A stretch of 11,515 bases of DNA, taken from Pseudomonadota bacterium. GTDB lineage: Bacteria > Pseudomonadota > Gammaproteobacteria > Burkholderiales > Ferrovaceae. The stretch covers positions 1-11,515 of the forward strand of contig JAJZEL010000115.1 of the NCBI GenBank assembly GCA_021828575.1. Reading direction: 5' to 3'. A model generated the notes under the pieces. That model saw only the letters and a program-made list of their open reading frames with translations, had not been told where the DNA came from and searched no databases. The stretch's first letter is position 1. Every line of letters starts with the position of its first letter. The translations under genes were made by a program, and so were the position numbers. Below are positions 1 through 6,650 of the stretch, in pieces.

Positions 1-129
1 ATAAGAGCTCTCTTGACTCAAAAAAATTTGTGCAGCGCAGCATGGAAAAGGTAGCGACCAAATGGCCATCGCTATGCTATTCTGCGCCGGATCGGAACCC
101 ATGATGAATCTGACATGGCTGGGAATTGA
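1..129. other. Region upstream of the two-component kinase gene
   Basis: No recognisable gene is seen here. One plus-strand frame is open from base 3 to a TGA at 102-104; its 33 residues match nothing I recognise and could be chance or the tail of an upstream gene. A short frame starts at the ATG pair at 101/104 and ends at TGA 146-148, just inside the kinase gene. TTGACT at 13-18 resembles a -35 box and TATGCT at 73-78 a -10 box, but they are not correctly spaced for each other, so no promoter is called. Confidence 0.4.
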
Positions 130-1311
130 ATGGAGGGAACCGGGTTGAATAACGTTCAGGAACCCTTGGACAGACAGGGTTGCCCAGATGCCTTGAAAGA
201 ACATCAGGAGCCAGTGGAAATTCGGCAGGCTGACCGTCTGCTCGACATATTCCTCCAAGGTTGCCTGGACACCATCCTGCAAGCTACCAAAGCCACAGCA
301 GTTACGTTCAGACCCCTCGTCTCCCCCGACGCCCTTCTTCAGACAGGCAGCATTTTCAACACCGACCACCCATGGAAATATGAAAGCACAGCTCTCGACA
401 TCCACGGGGACTGTGGCGTTTGCGAACGAGCAGCGCAAACGGGTCATGTCTGCATGAGTCACTCCACCCATTGCACGCGCCTCATCCACGAACCTGGATT
501 CCGGCAAAGTTGCAGCCATGTGGTGGCCATCCCGGTGCTTGTCAAAAACCAATGCCAAGGCATTCTGAGCCTTTACTTGCCTCACGACCCAGAAAACTGC
601 CCGTTTCCTCCGGAACTTTGGCCATTTTATGGCAACATGATCGGGCTTGCCCTCGAAAACTCCCGTCTCACGCGAGACAGTCAGCGCATGTTTCTGGCTG
701 CAGAACGGCAAGCCATTGCCAACGAAATCCATGACAGCATGTCTCAAAACCTTTTTTATGGACGTGTCCGCATCAGTCTCCTGTGCGAAGCCCTCCAAGG
801 TGGAAACACCGATACGGCACGTCAGTGTTTGGACGATATCAGTGATGCATTGGACTCCGTTCAGAAATCCGTCAGGGATCTGATTACACATTTTCGTTGT
901 CAGATGGATCCTCTCGGACTTCACCATGCTCTCAACATGCTGATCGATGGACTCAAAGCCCGTTCTTCCATTTCTTTTGAGTACAGCTACTCCAAACAAC
1001 AACCCGACCTGACCCTGGAGCAGGAATTGCAAATCTTTCACATCATCCAGGAAGCGCTCAACAACGTGGTGTTGCATTCCAGAGCCACTCAGGCACGATT
1101 GATCATCTCCAATGAACTCCGGGAAATTCACGTCAGGATTACTGACAATGGCACGGGTTTGTCCAGCCTTCATTCTCCAGAGGGGCATTATGGCCTCACC
1201 ATCATGCAGGAAAGGGCTCGACGAATTGGAGGCACTCTCGATATTCGCAGTTCCTCCGGCATTGGTACCGAGATCCAACTCACCGTTCCATTCTTTAGAA
1301 CCGATTCATGA
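130..1311 (+). CDS. Soluble NarX/NreB-type sensor histidine kinase with cysteine-rich GAF domain
   Basis: This is a cytosolic sensor kinase of the HisKA_3 (NarX/NarQ/NreB/DegS) class that should phosphorylate the response regulator encoded next. A GAF-like domain covers about residues 45-180, the DHp helix about 190-260, and the HATPase domain about 295-388. The phosphoacceptor is His201 in EIHDSMSQN. The ATP site shows an N box (EALNN, 308-312), a G1 box (DNGTGL, 339-344) and a G2-like HYGL (353-356). No transmembrane helix or signal peptide is seen, unlike membrane-bound NarX. The GAF domain holds Cys95, 98, 108, 115 and 128, suggesting a redox, Fe-S or metal site; this is inference. The start is uncertain. 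ATG 130 follows an in-frame stop and has a weak GGGA upstream, whereas TTG 145 has a strong GGAGGG (132-137) at ideal spacing. The gene overlaps the regulator by ATGA. The stimulus is unknown: oxygen, redox state or nitrate are candidates. Confidence 0.9.
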   Translation: MEGTGLNNVQEPLDRQGCPDALKEHQEPVEIRQADRLLDIFLQGCLDTILQATKATAVTFRPLVSPDALLQTGSIFNTDHPWKYESTALDIHGDCGVCERAAQTGHVCMSHSTHCTRLIHEPGFRQSCSHVVAIPVLVKNQCQGILSLYLPHDPENCPFPPELWPFYGNMIGLALENSRLTRDSQRMFLAAERQAIANEIHDSMSQNLFYGRVRISLLCEALQGGNTDTARQCLDDISDALDSVQKSVRDLITHFRCQMDPLGLHHALNMLIDGLKARSSISFEYSYSKQQPDLTLEQELQIFHIIQEALNNVVLHSRATQARLIISNELREIHVRITDNGTGLSSLHSPEGHYGLTIMQERARRIGGTLDIRSSSGIGTEIQLTVPFFRTDS

Positions 1312-1985
1312 ATACACCTATTCCCACCCTTCGCGTTGCCCTGGTAGATGACCACGGTTTGTGCCGCCGTGGTCTCACTGAACTCCTGACCAACCGTTAT
1401 GGCATCCAGGTCGCAGGCGCCACTGACCATGAAGAAGAACTCAGAAAGATCCTGACAGAACAAAATCCGGACCTGCTGGTCATGGATTTGCGCATGAACC
1501 CGTTGAATGGTCTTCAGTTGCTGGAAATCATTCGCAAGGCCGGATTCCAGACTCCTGTCGTCATACTGACCATGAGCGATGCGGAATCTGATCTTGCATC
1601 GGCCTTGAGAGCAGGCGTCAGAGGCTATCTGCTCAAAGACATGCCACCCGATGAAGTGGTAGATGGCATAAGACGTGTGGCCGCCGGTGAAATGGTCATT
1701 GCCCCCTCCATGACCAGCAAGATGATCGGGATTCTTCAACATGGCACCAGTCGAAATCATTACCAGAATTCCCTGAACCAACTCACCGATCGCGAGCGTG
1801 AAATCATCGGTCTGCTTGCTGAAGGCAGCACCAACAAGGAAATTGCCCGGACACTGGGTATCAGCAACGATACCGTCAAGCAGCATGTGCGCCACATCCT
1901 GAACAAGCTGAACCTCAATTCACGCGTGGAAGCTGCAGTTCTGTTTGCTGTCGAGCAAAAGTCCGTAGGCAGGGAACCGAGCTGA
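1308..1985 (+). CDS. NarL/FixJ-family response regulator (LuxR-type HTH)
   Basis: This DNA-binding response regulator is the partner of the upstream kinase. The receiver domain spans about residues 7-125, with acidic pair Asp14-Asp15, phosphoacceptor Asp60 (LLVMD), Thr88 and Lys110 in the expected places. A linker of about 30 residues leads to a LuxR/GerE helix-turn-helix at about 157-215. The recognition helix NDTVKQHVRHIL and the following NSRVEAAV strongly resemble NarL. The position matching a NarL DNA-contacting lysine is Arg195, and the one matching its contact valine is Gln192, so the target site may differ from the NarL heptamer. The length, 225 residues, is normal (E. coli NarL has about 216). 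The start ATG overlaps the kinase stop as ATGA, with only a weak Shine-Dalgarno, so translation is probably coupled. NarL-family membership is firm; nitrate response is not shown, since no nitrate reductase gene is present. Confidence 0.93.
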   Translation: MNTPIPTLRVALVDDHGLCRRGLTELLTNRYGIQVAGATDHEEELRKILTEQNPDLLVMDLRMNPLNGLQLLEIIRKAGFQTPVVILTMSDAESDLASALRAGVRGYLLKDMPPDEVVDGIRRVAAGEMVIAPSMTSKMIGILQHGTSRNHYQNSLNQLTDREREIIGLLAEGSTNKEIARTLGISNDTVKQHVRHILNKLNLNSRVEAAVLFAVEQKSVGREPS

Positions 1986-2005
1986 ACGATGTCCAACATG
2001 TTCAG
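1982..2005. terminator. Hairpin joining the stop codons of two convergent genes
   Basis: The stem pairs CTGAAC (1982-1987) with GTTCAG (2000-2005), and ATGT (1989-1992) with ACAT (1996-1999). It has one bulged G at 1988 and a CCA loop. The left arm contains the response regulator's TGA and the right arm the yeiH stop. There is no T-run after it on either strand, so it is not a classic intrinsic terminator. It may stabilise 3' ends or limit convergent read-through. Confidence 0.4.
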
Positions 2006-3033
2006 GCACCCATCCAGCGATTGACCCAGTAACCACCGACGGTCAGGAAAAGAAAAATGGTGCCAGCAAGCAACAGGGGCTTGAAGCCGGCCTGTTGAAT
2101 GGCTCCGATGGACGTTCTTAACCCCAGGGCAAACATGGCCATAGTCAAAAAGAACGTGTCTGCCTGAATGATCAGTTTCAGCACGGGATGTGGCAACCAG
2201 TTCAATGTATTGAACCCGCTCACCACCACAAACCATACTGCAAACCAAGGAATCATGGTCTTCCCGTGGGCAACGCCACCTCCTTGATCCGTTCCCTTGC
2301 GACCGAGAATCAGTGAGAGCGTCACCAAAAATGGTGACAACATCATTACCCTCAACATTTTCTCAATGACTGCGTTGCTGGCGGCCTGATCGCTGACAGC
2401 TTTTGCAGCGGCCACCACCTGAGCCACCTCATGCACGGTCGAACCCACATACAGGCCATAAGCCGTGTCACTGAATCCCAGGTAGGGATAAATGACTGGA
2501 TACAGAAACATGGAAAGGGTACCAAACACCACAACTGTGGCCACTGCCACAGAAACCTTGTGGGCATGGGACTTTACGACAGGTTCTGTAGCAAGAACGG
2601 CGGCGGCCCCGCAAATGGAACTGCCTGCCCCGATCAGGATGACCGTGTCCCTGTCCATCTTGAGCCAGCGAATTCCTATGAGCAGTGTCAAGCAAAACGT
2701 CAAAGTGATCATCAGCACATCCATGAGCGCGCCTGACCAACCCACCGCCGCAATTTGCAGAAAAGTGATTCTGAACCCGTAGAGAATGACCCCCAGCCTG
2801 AGGAGCGTACTCCTTGAATAATCAACACCTGCTGCGCAATGGGTAGCCACTTTCGGAAACAGGGTATTGCCCAGTACCATGCCAAGAACGATGGCCACTG
2901 TCAGCGCTCCCAACCCGAGATGCTGAACGGGCTCCCAATCACCCAGGCGCAGAATGATCAGACTGCAGAACGAAACAAGGATCACACCCGGCATGCGGGT
3001 TTTGAATATCTCCGAAAACGTGACAGCGGACAT
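2002..3033 (-). CDS. yeiH: YeiH-family putative sulfate/sulfur oxyanion export transporter
   Basis: This is a polytopic inner-membrane protein of the YeiH family (PF03601, often annotated as a putative sulfate exporter; the substrate is not firmly established). The chain is mostly hydrophobic, with roughly nine to eleven helices. It carries the family's conserved stretch GAGSSICGAAAVLATEP in mid-protein, followed by GSTVHEVAQVVAA. I chose ATG 3033 (343 residues): it has GGAGG at good spacing, and the protein then begins MSAVTFSEIFKTRMPG. An in-frame ATG at 3075 would add 14 basic residues, but it lacks a Shine-Dalgarno and lies inside the palindromic operator between this gene and lysR. The gene is divergent from a LysR regulator, as yeiH is from yeiE in E. 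coli, so the regulator probably controls it. The 3' end is 16 bases from the convergent response regulator gene. Confidence 0.9.
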   Translation of the reverse strand: MSAVTFSEIFKTRMPGVILVSFCSLIILRLGDWEPVQHLGLGALTVAIVLGMVLGNTLFPKVATHCAAGVDYSRSTLLRLGVILYGFRITFLQIAAVGWSGALMDVLMITLTFCLTLLIGIRWLKMDRDTVILIGAGSSICGAAAVLATEPVVKSHAHKVSVAVATVVVFGTLSMFLYPVIYPYLGFSDTAYGLYVGSTVHEVAQVVAAAKAVSDQAASNAVIEKMLRVMMLSPFLVTLSLILGRKGTDQGGGVAHGKTMIPWFAVWFVVVSGFNTLNWLPHPVLKLIIQADTFFLTMAMFALGLRTSIGAIQQAGFKPLLLAGTIFLFLTVGGYWVNRWMGA

Positions 3034-3057
3034 GACAACAATCCTCCGAGTTCTATG

Positions 3058-3095
3058 TTTATTCCTGATTGACATAACTATGAGTCAGGAATAAA
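3058..3095. promoter_or_regulatory. Perfect 11-bp inverted repeat, candidate LysR operator
   Basis: TTTATTCCTGA (3058-3068) and its exact reverse complement TCAGGAATAAA (3085-3095) flank a 16-base spacer. Some inner positions also pair. The element lies between the divergent yeiH and lysR genes and covers candidate promoters for both, as expected for a LysR-type regulator that activates a neighbour and represses itself. The symmetry is seen directly; binding by the adjacent regulator is inferred. Confidence 0.65.
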
Positions 3096-3097
3096 AA
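3069..3097 (+). promoter_or_regulatory. Candidate promoter for lysR
   Basis: A consensus -35 box TTGACA (3069-3074) is followed after 17 bases by TAAAAA (3092-3097), which matches four of six positions of the -10 consensus. It lies within the inverted repeat and overlaps the opposing yeiH promoter, so bound regulator could repress its own gene. Start near 3104 would leave about 36 AT-rich leader bases before ATG 3140. Confidence 0.4.
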
Positions 3098-3105
3098 TAA
3101 CTCAA
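3077..3105 (-). promoter_or_regulatory. Candidate promoter for yeiH
   Basis: On the minus strand TTGAGT (3105-3100) is followed after 17 bases by CATAGT (3082-3077), a plausible sigma-70 pair. Transcription would start near 3070, giving a leader of about 37 bases to ATG 3033. The -10 box sits in the centre of the inverted repeat. The upstream ATG at 3075 would lie outside or at the very edge of such a transcript. Confidence 0.4.
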
Positions 3106-3139
3106 ATTGATTATTTTCATGTTTTAATGAATATTAATT

Positions 3140-4036
3140 ATGCATATAAATTTTCATCATCTCAGAGCGTTTTTTGAAGTAGCCCGCTGTCAAAGCTTTA
3201 CACGGGCAGCAGAACGCCTGCATCTGACTCAACCCGCCATTTCAAAAGCCGTGCGCGAACTGGAGCTTGCATTTGATTGTCCTTTGCTGGAGCGAACATT
3301 CCGGCATGTCCAACTCACGGAAACTGGACAGGCGCTGTTTGAGCATGCCCAGTCCATTTTTTCTCTGGAGCAGGCAGCGCTCGATGACCTGAAAGCCAGG
3401 CGTGGTATGGAAAAAGGGAAACTGGTCGTGGGTGGCAGCAGCACATTGTCTGCCTACTGGCTTCCGGAACTGCTCAGTCAGTTTCTTCAGAAACAACCCA
3501 GAGTGGAAATTCGTCTGGTCAGTGGAAATACTGAAAACATTGCGACCCAAGTTTTGACAGGTGCCGTGGACCTGGCCCTGGTGGAAGGGGCTGTCAGCAA
3601 TGACCATCTGATCTGCACTCCATGGCAGCACGAAACCCTGTCATTGATCGCCCCAAGACATTTTAATCCTGCAGAAAATCTGAGTGCAGCTTGCTGGGTG
3701 GTACGGGAAAGCGGGTCTGGCACCGGGCAAGTCATGGACAATTTTTTCAGGGAAGAAGGTATCCAACCGGAGCGGCTGGTCATTGTGGACAGCAACGCTT
3801 CCGCACTGCAGATGGTGCTGTCAGGAGTGGGGTTGGCTCTGGTCCCCAGAGTCATGGCCTATCAGTTGATAGAACAGAAACAGTTGCAGGAACTTCCTGC
3901 CCGCACAGCTCCCATCACCCGGACCCTTTACCATGTGACCTTGAAAGGACGTCCGCCCAGCCCCGCCAGAAAGGCATTTGAACAGATGCTGGCAACACGC
4001 TCAACCATCAAACCGGAAATGAGCACTACAAGGTAA
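3140..4036 (+). CDS. LysR-family transcriptional regulator, YeiE/CbbR-like
   Basis: This is a LysR-type regulator of 298 residues, the normal size. The N-terminal winged HTH is at about residues 1-65, with the helix-turn-helix at 20-42 (FTRAAERLHLTQPAISKAV). A linker helix leads to a periplasmic-binding-like effector domain at about 92-285. The effector domain carries RESGSGT (189-195) and the stretch GNTENIATQVLTGAVDLALVEG split over 129-150, both resembling YeiE, CysB and CbbR relatives. Its place divergent from a yeiH homologue matches E. coli yeiE-yeiH. YeiE proteins have been linked to sulfite sensing, so a sulfur oxyanion ligand is a reasonable guess. The start has no clear Shine-Dalgarno, but the protein begins exactly at the family's usual N-terminus. 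It probably regulates yeiH and itself through the inverted repeat at 3058-3095. The 3' end overlaps the convergent qor gene by 11 bases. Confidence 0.92.
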   Translation: MHINFHHLRAFFEVARCQSFTRAAERLHLTQPAISKAVRELELAFDCPLLERTFRHVQLTETGQALFEHAQSIFSLEQAALDDLKARRGMEKGKLVVGGSSTLSAYWLPELLSQFLQKQPRVEIRLVSGNTENIATQVLTGAVDLALVEGAVSNDHLICTPWQHETLSLIAPRHFNPAENLSAACWVVRESGSGTGQVMDNFFREEGIQPERLVIVDSNASALQMVLSGVGLALVPRVMAYQLIEQKQLQELPARTAPITRTLYHVTLKGRPPSPARKAFEQMLATRSTIKPEMSTTR

Positions 4037-5000
4037 AAATGGTTGCGCCGGTTGTTTTTCGGGCCTCAAGGTCCACATGGGCCTGAACTGCTTCTTTCAG
4101 TGGGTAACGTTGCCTTACGGAAACCTTCAATTTTTCTGTGGCCACCATCTTAAACAGTTCGTCTGCTCCTTTCAAAAGATCTGAGCGGTTAGCCGTGTAC
4201 GCCATCAATGAAGGACGCGTCAGGAATAAAGATCCCCTTGCCCCCAGTTGACTGATATCAAAAGGAGGAATCATTCCGGAAGACTGCCCGAACGATACCA
4301 TCATGCCGAGAGGTGCAAGGCAATCCAGGGATTGATCAAACGTATCCCGTCCTACCGAATCATAAACCACCTGAACCTTGGACCCCTGCGTCAACTCCAT
4401 GACCCTCTGGTGAAAGTTTTCCCGCCTGTAAAGAATGGCGTGATCACAACCATTTGCCAGGGCCAGAGCCGCCTTATCTTCGCTCCCCACGGTTCCAAGC
4501 ACTGTGGCACCCAGATGCTTTGCCCACTGGCATAGCAGCAAACCCACCCCCCCCGCCGCTGCATGCACCAGAATCGTGTCTCCCGCCTTGACGGGATAGG
4601 TCCTGCGCAACAGGTATTGAGCCGTCAGTCCCTGCAACATCATGGCTGCCGCCTGGTCATCGGATATGCCTTGAGGAACATGCACCAACCGATCAGCGGG
4701 CATGATTCTTGATTCTGCATAGGCCCCCATAGGCCCGGTAGCATAAGCCACACGGTCTCCCGGTCTGAAATCATCCACTCCACTGCCCACGTCTTCCACA
4801 ATTCCGGCAGCTTCCATGCCCGGTGTGGCCGGAAGACTGACCGGGTAAGTCCCGTTCCGATGGTAGACATCAATATAGTTGAGCCCTACAGCCCTGTGCC
4901 TCACCAGAACTTGTCCGGGTCCTGGCATACCCGGATCAAACATTTCCCACTTCATGACCTCCGGACCACCAGTCTGGTAAAAACGAATGGCATGCGTCAT
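4026..5000 (-). CDS. qorA: NADPH:quinone oxidoreductase, zinc-free MDR family (QorA type)
   Basis: This is a soluble medium-chain reductase, 324 residues (E. coli QorA 327), expected to reduce quinones with NADPH. The N-terminal GroES-like domain (about 1-125) lacks the zinc-ligand pattern of alcohol dehydrogenases. The Rossmann domain carries AAAGGVG (147-153), followed by LLLCQWAKHLGA. Other near-identical QorA stretches are VVYDSVGRDT (211-220), MVSFGQSSG (234-242) and TRPSLMAY (261-268). The start is clear: GAGGAG sits just upstream of ATG 5000 and overlaps the sfsA stop codon, so the two genes are probably co-translated. The AAGGVG codons form a run of eight G on the coding strand (4547-4554). 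The 3' end overlaps lysR tail to tail. Physiological substrate is unknown; detoxification of quinones or enones is likely. Confidence 0.93.
   Translation of the reverse strand: MTHAIRFYQTGGPEVMKWEMFDPGMPGPGQVLVRHRAVGLNYIDVYHRNGTYPVSLPATPGMEAAGIVEDVGSGVDDFRPGDRVAYATGPMGAYAESRIMPADRLVHVPQGISDDQAAAMMLQGLTAQYLLRRTYPVKAGDTILVHAAAGGVGLLLCQWAKHLGATVLGTVGSEDKAALALANGCDHAILYRRENFHQRVMELTQGSKVQVVYDSVGRDTFDQSLDCLAPLGMMVSFGQSSGMIPPFDISQLGARGSLFLTRPSLMAYTANRSDLLKGADELFKMVATEKLKVSVRQRYPLKEAVQAHVDLEARKTTGATIFTL
4547..4554. repeat. Homopolymer C8 (G8 on coding strand) in qorA
   Basis: Eight consecutive C on the plus strand fall at the Gly-Gly codons of the Rossmann motif AAGGVG. The frame is intact. A slip here would destroy the enzyme before the cofactor fold is complete. 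Confidence 0.8.
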
Positions 5001-5010
5001 TTGACTCTCC

Positions 5011-5721
5011 TCAAGGACATACCACAGGAATTTCGGTTTTCAGGATGATTTCCTGCGAAGACAACGTTGCGCAGCATGCCAGAGCCTCGACCCCTTGCCC
5101 CAATGCTTCCCGCAGTGCCTTGCCGTACTCGGGATCAATGGTGTCCGCCGGGCGCACTTCCGTAACGTCATTTCGCTGGACGCAAAAAACAATGACAGCG
5201 CGGTGTCCCGCCTGCACCTGGCGAACCAGTTCCCGTAAATGACGAGTCGCTCTCTGGCTGATCGCATCAGGAAAAAGAGCAATGCCCGAGTCCACTGCTG
5301 CCGTGACATTTTTGACTTCCACATAACAAGGGTTTGCGCCCTCATGCTCCGTGAGCAGCCAGTCTATCCGACTACCCTCTTCTCCATACCCAACCTCCCT
5401 GCGATATTCAGGATAACCGGACAAGGCCCGCAACACGCCATGCTCCATGGCCTCTCGCACCAGCTCATTGGCCCTGTGCGTATTCACACCTATCCAGGTG
5501 TCGCCCAATTCCAGCAACTCCCAGGTCATGGGATACTTTCGGGTGTCCAAACCACTATCGCTCAACCAGACCCTTGATCCTGGAATCACGCAACCCAACA
5601 TTGACCCTGTATTGGGAACGTGGACAGTCTTCACCGAACCGTCGTCAAACTCCACATCTGCAAGAAAGCGTTTGTAGCGCCTGATCATCCGTGCCGGCAG
5701 CAATGGGGTGGGAAAAATCAT
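5011..5721 (-). CDS. sfsA: Sugar fermentation stimulation protein SfsA
   Basis: This is an SfsA-family protein. The E. coli founder was described as a DNA-binding factor affecting maltose genes; the fold has an N-terminal OB-like part and a C-terminal PD-(D/E)xK nuclease-like part. I chose ATG 5721 (236 residues) because the protein then starts MIFPTPLLPARMIRRYKRFLADV in two contiguous pieces typical of the family. ATG 5745 would add eight atypical residues, and neither start has a strong Shine-Dalgarno. Counted from ATG 5721, conserved stretches are PNTGSM (36-41), KYPMTWELLELG (62-73) and VNTHRANELV (79-88). Candidate nuclease-like residues are Asp120 in SRIDW, and Glu135 and Lys137 in VEVKN. 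It ends 10 bases before qorA, whose ribosome binding site overlaps the sfsA stop. The role in this organism is unproven. Confidence 0.92.
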   Translation of the reverse strand: MIFPTPLLPARMIRRYKRFLADVEFDDGSVKTVHVPNTGSMLGCVIPGSRVWLSDSGLDTRKYPMTWELLELGDTWIGVNTHRANELVREAMEHGVLRALSGYPEYRREVGYGEEGSRIDWLLTEHEGANPCYVEVKNVTAAVDSGIALFPDAISQRATRHLRELVRQVQAGHRAVIVFCVQRNDVTEVRPADTIDPEYGKALREALGQGVEALACCATLSSQEIILKTEIPVVCP

Positions 5722-5731
5722 GGTATTGAAC

Positions 5732-5742
5732 GGTATGATACC
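5732..5742. promoter_or_regulatory. Palindrome with -10-like box on both strands between sfsA and gluQ
   Basis: GGTATGATACC is a perfect palindrome around a central G. It gives TATGAT on the plus strand and TATCAT on the minus strand, each close to a -10 box. On the plus strand transcription would begin near 5746, before the gluQ ATGs at 5750 and 5771. No good -35 partner is seen on either strand, so this is a weak call. Confidence 0.25.
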
Positions 5743-5770
5743 CATAGTGATGGCAAAAAACAGAGCCCCA

Positions 5771-6646
5771 ATGGTACAGGATGAACCTTATTTGGAAACG
5801 GCCCCTCCAGAATTTTACAGGGGCCGGTTTGCCCCTTCACCCACGGGCCCCCTTCATTTTGGCTCATTGGTGAGCGCACTGGGGAGCTACCTGGATGCCA
5901 AATCTCTGGGCGGTGAGTGGCTGGTTCGAATTGAAGATCTTGATCAGGACAGGAATCAGCCAGGTGCCGATTCCGAAATTCTCAGATGCCTTGAGGGATT
6001 CGGGTTATGGTGGGATGGCGAAGTGGTCTACCAGACGCATCGGCAGGAGCTCTATGAGTTTGCCTTCGAATCCTTGAGGCAAATGGGGTTGGTATATCCG
6101 TGCGGTTGCACGCGCAGCGAAGCGGCCTCCACATACTCGGGACGATGCAGAGCCGGCCTTGGAAATGGAAAAAAAGAAAGGTCTTTTCGTTATAAAATCA
6201 ATGAGTCAATCGTCATTTTTAATGATTTTATTCAAGGAAAGATTTCTCAAGATCCAGCATTTGGCTCCGGCGATTTTGTGGTCAAACGGGCCGACGGGCC
6301 CTTTGCCTATCAACTGGCTGTGGTTGTTGACGATTATCATCAGGGGATGACCCGGATCGTCAGGGGGGTAGACCTCATGGAGTCAACACCTCGCCAGATT
6401 CTGCTGCAGCGAAGCCTTGGTTACCCACAAATTCAGTACGCCCATCTGCCCATCGCAAGGAATGCAAACGGGGAAAAACTGAGTAAGCAAACCCGCGCCC
6501 CTGCTGTTATGCCCAACCCGGACACTTTACTGGCCGCACTGGAATTTCTTGGATTGGAATCTCCACCCGCCGAGGAAAAAAACATTACCGAAATTATCAA
6601 ATTCTCGATACAACATTTTGATGTTAAAAGAATATCAAAAAAATAA
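5771..6646 (+). CDS. gluQ: Glutamyl-Q tRNA(Asp) synthetase (GluQ-RS)
   Basis: This is a truncated GluRS paralogue that attaches glutamate to queuosine in the anticodon of tRNA(Asp). The anticodon-binding domain of GluRS is absent, as expected. Counted from ATG 5771 (291 residues), the class I signature is FAPSPTGPLHFGS (20-32), followed by RIEDLDQDR. The zinc site is CGC with Tyr122 and Cys126 (Cys111, Cys113), and the KMSKS-like loop is EKLSKQ (235-240). The start is uncertain: in-frame GTG 5708 and ATGs at 5720, 5735 and 5750 are also open. I prefer 5771 because it leaves 16 residues before RGRF and avoids overlap with sfsA, but it has no clear Shine-Dalgarno. Two patches, about 6160-6260 and 6580-6646, are much richer in A+T than the rest. 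It ends four bases from the convergent glcF. Confidence 0.93.
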   Translation: MVQDEPYLETAPPEFYRGRFAPSPTGPLHFGSLVSALGSYLDAKSLGGEWLVRIEDLDQDRNQPGADSEILRCLEGFGLWWDGEVVYQTHRQELYEFAFESLRQMGLVYPCGCTRSEAASTYSGRCRAGLGNGKKERSFRYKINESIVIFNDFIQGKISQDPAFGSGDFVVKRADGPFAYQLAVVVDDYHQGMTRIVRGVDLMESTPRQILLQRSLGYPQIQYAHLPIARNANGEKLSKQTRAPAVMPNPDTLLAALEFLGLESPPAEEKNITEIIKFSIQHFDVKRISKK

Positions 6647-6650
6647 ACAA

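Noticed and set aside
13..78. TTGACT (13-18) with TATGCT (73-78) as a promoter for the kinase
   Set aside because: The boxes are 54 bases apart, far from the 16-18 needed, and neither has a good partner at the correct distance.
1188..1895. A 235-codon open frame on the minus strand, antisense to the kinase and response regulator genes
   Set aside because: It lies opposite clearly conserved coding sequence, shows no recognisable domain, and has no proper context. It is most likely a shadow of the codon bias on the other strand.
3116..3131. TTCAT-N6-ATGAA as a second regulator site upstream of lysR
   Set aside because: The arms are only five bases long in a very A/T-rich stretch, so chance is likely. 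The site at 3058-3095 is far stronger.
6612..6625. AACAT-TTTG-ATGTT stem as a terminator for gluQ or glcF
   Set aside because: It has only five A/T-rich pairs, lies inside the gluQ coding region, and is not followed by a T-run on either strand in the right place.
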